From positions 1 through 6,722 of the forward strand of contig CAKZQX010000898.1 in the NCBI GenBank assembly GCA_937141995.1: a DNA stretch of 6,722 nucleotides, in the 5' to 3' direction. Origin of the DNA: an uncultured Chloroflexaceae bacterium (GTDB lineage Bacteria > Chloroflexota > Chloroflexia > Chloroflexales > Chloroflexaceae). Positions within the stretch are counted from its first letter, which is position 1. Each line of letters starts with the position of its first letter. The notes beneath the pieces were generated by a model. It did not search any database. It saw only the letters and a program-made list of their open reading frames with translations, and had not been told where the DNA came from. This document shows positions 6,622 through 6,722 of the stretch, one piece after another. Position numbers and translations under genes: made by a program.

Positions 6622-6722
6622 TCAATACCGCACATAATCCACCGCGGTGTCATCGTCCGTCTCATCGGCTCCGATGTACCGCGCCGTCGTTTTCGGATCT
6701 TCGTGGCCCAGCATGGCCTGCA
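6622..6722 (-). CDS. Tyrosine recombinase / integrase, C-terminal fragment (5' part beyond the right edge)
   Basis: Only the last 32 complete codons are in the window; the stop TGA is at 6624-6622 and the frame runs off the right edge. The peptide contains QAMLGHEDPKTTARYIGAD, which matches the end of the catalytic domain of phage-integrase/XerC-XerD-type recombinases. The histidine of LGH (codon 6705-6703) assists catalysis, and the tyrosine of TTARY (6678-6676) is the nucleophile that forms the covalent 3'-phosphotyrosyl link to DNA. A short acidic tail rich in Asp follows and ends VDYVRY. The frame is read from the bases directly. It could belong to an integrated mobile element, an integron-type integrase or a transposon resolvase; the fragment is too short to separate these. 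Confidence 0.85.
   Translation of the reverse strand, partial: QAMLGHEDPKTTARYIGADETDDDTAVDYVRY

Overview
The window looks like a chromosomal segment from a Chloroflexus-like bacterium (Chloroflexota). This is an inference from the multi-domain EccC-like ATPase, the moderate GC content and the style of the transposase remnant; no marker gene is present. It holds the end of a type VII-secretion-like (T7SS/ESX-like) operon, followed by an eroded accessory region with an insertion-sequence remnant and the tail of a site-specific recombinase.

Region 1 (1-5048, + strand). A very large FtsK/SpoIIIE-family ATPase of the EccC/EssC type enters from the left edge, so its N-terminus is missing. It carries four consecutive P-loop domains in the part seen here. 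Only the second has a complete Walker B Asp-Glu; the other three have Asp-Asn. Domains 1 and 3 are clear relatives of each other and start with the same linker motif, so the protein appears to have an extra D2-like domain ahead of its catalytic D1-like domain, plus a C-terminal extension of about 150 residues. Sixty bases downstream lies a 217-residue protein. I read its N-terminal half as a YukD/EsaB-like ubiquitin fold, and its C-terminal half is an FHA domain. In Firmicute systems the FHA domains belong to EssC and the ubiquitin-like protein is a separate subunit; here both appear to be joined in one small protein next to the ATPase. Together they would form the cytoplasmic motor and regulatory part of a secretion machine. 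The substrates and membrane subunits are not in the window.

Region 2 (5048-5232). A third reading frame starts with a TAATG overlap and a good Shine-Dalgarno sequence. It contains a perfect 17-bp tandem duplication right after the start and runs open into an insertion sequence. It is probably the remnant of a third operon gene.

Region 3 (5233-6117). A compact IS derivative of 885 bp is bounded by 25-bp terminal inverted repeats with one mismatch. Its minus-strand transposase keeps the N- and C-terminal parts, but the middle, with most of the catalytic core, is deleted and the two parts are out of frame. The leader carries an inverted repeat positioned to hide the transposase ribosome binding site.

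Region 4 (6118-6722). About 500 bp hold no gene I can support. The last 101 bases encode, on the minus strand, the C-terminus of a tyrosine recombinase with its conserved histidine and nucleophile tyrosine; the rest lies beyond the right edge.
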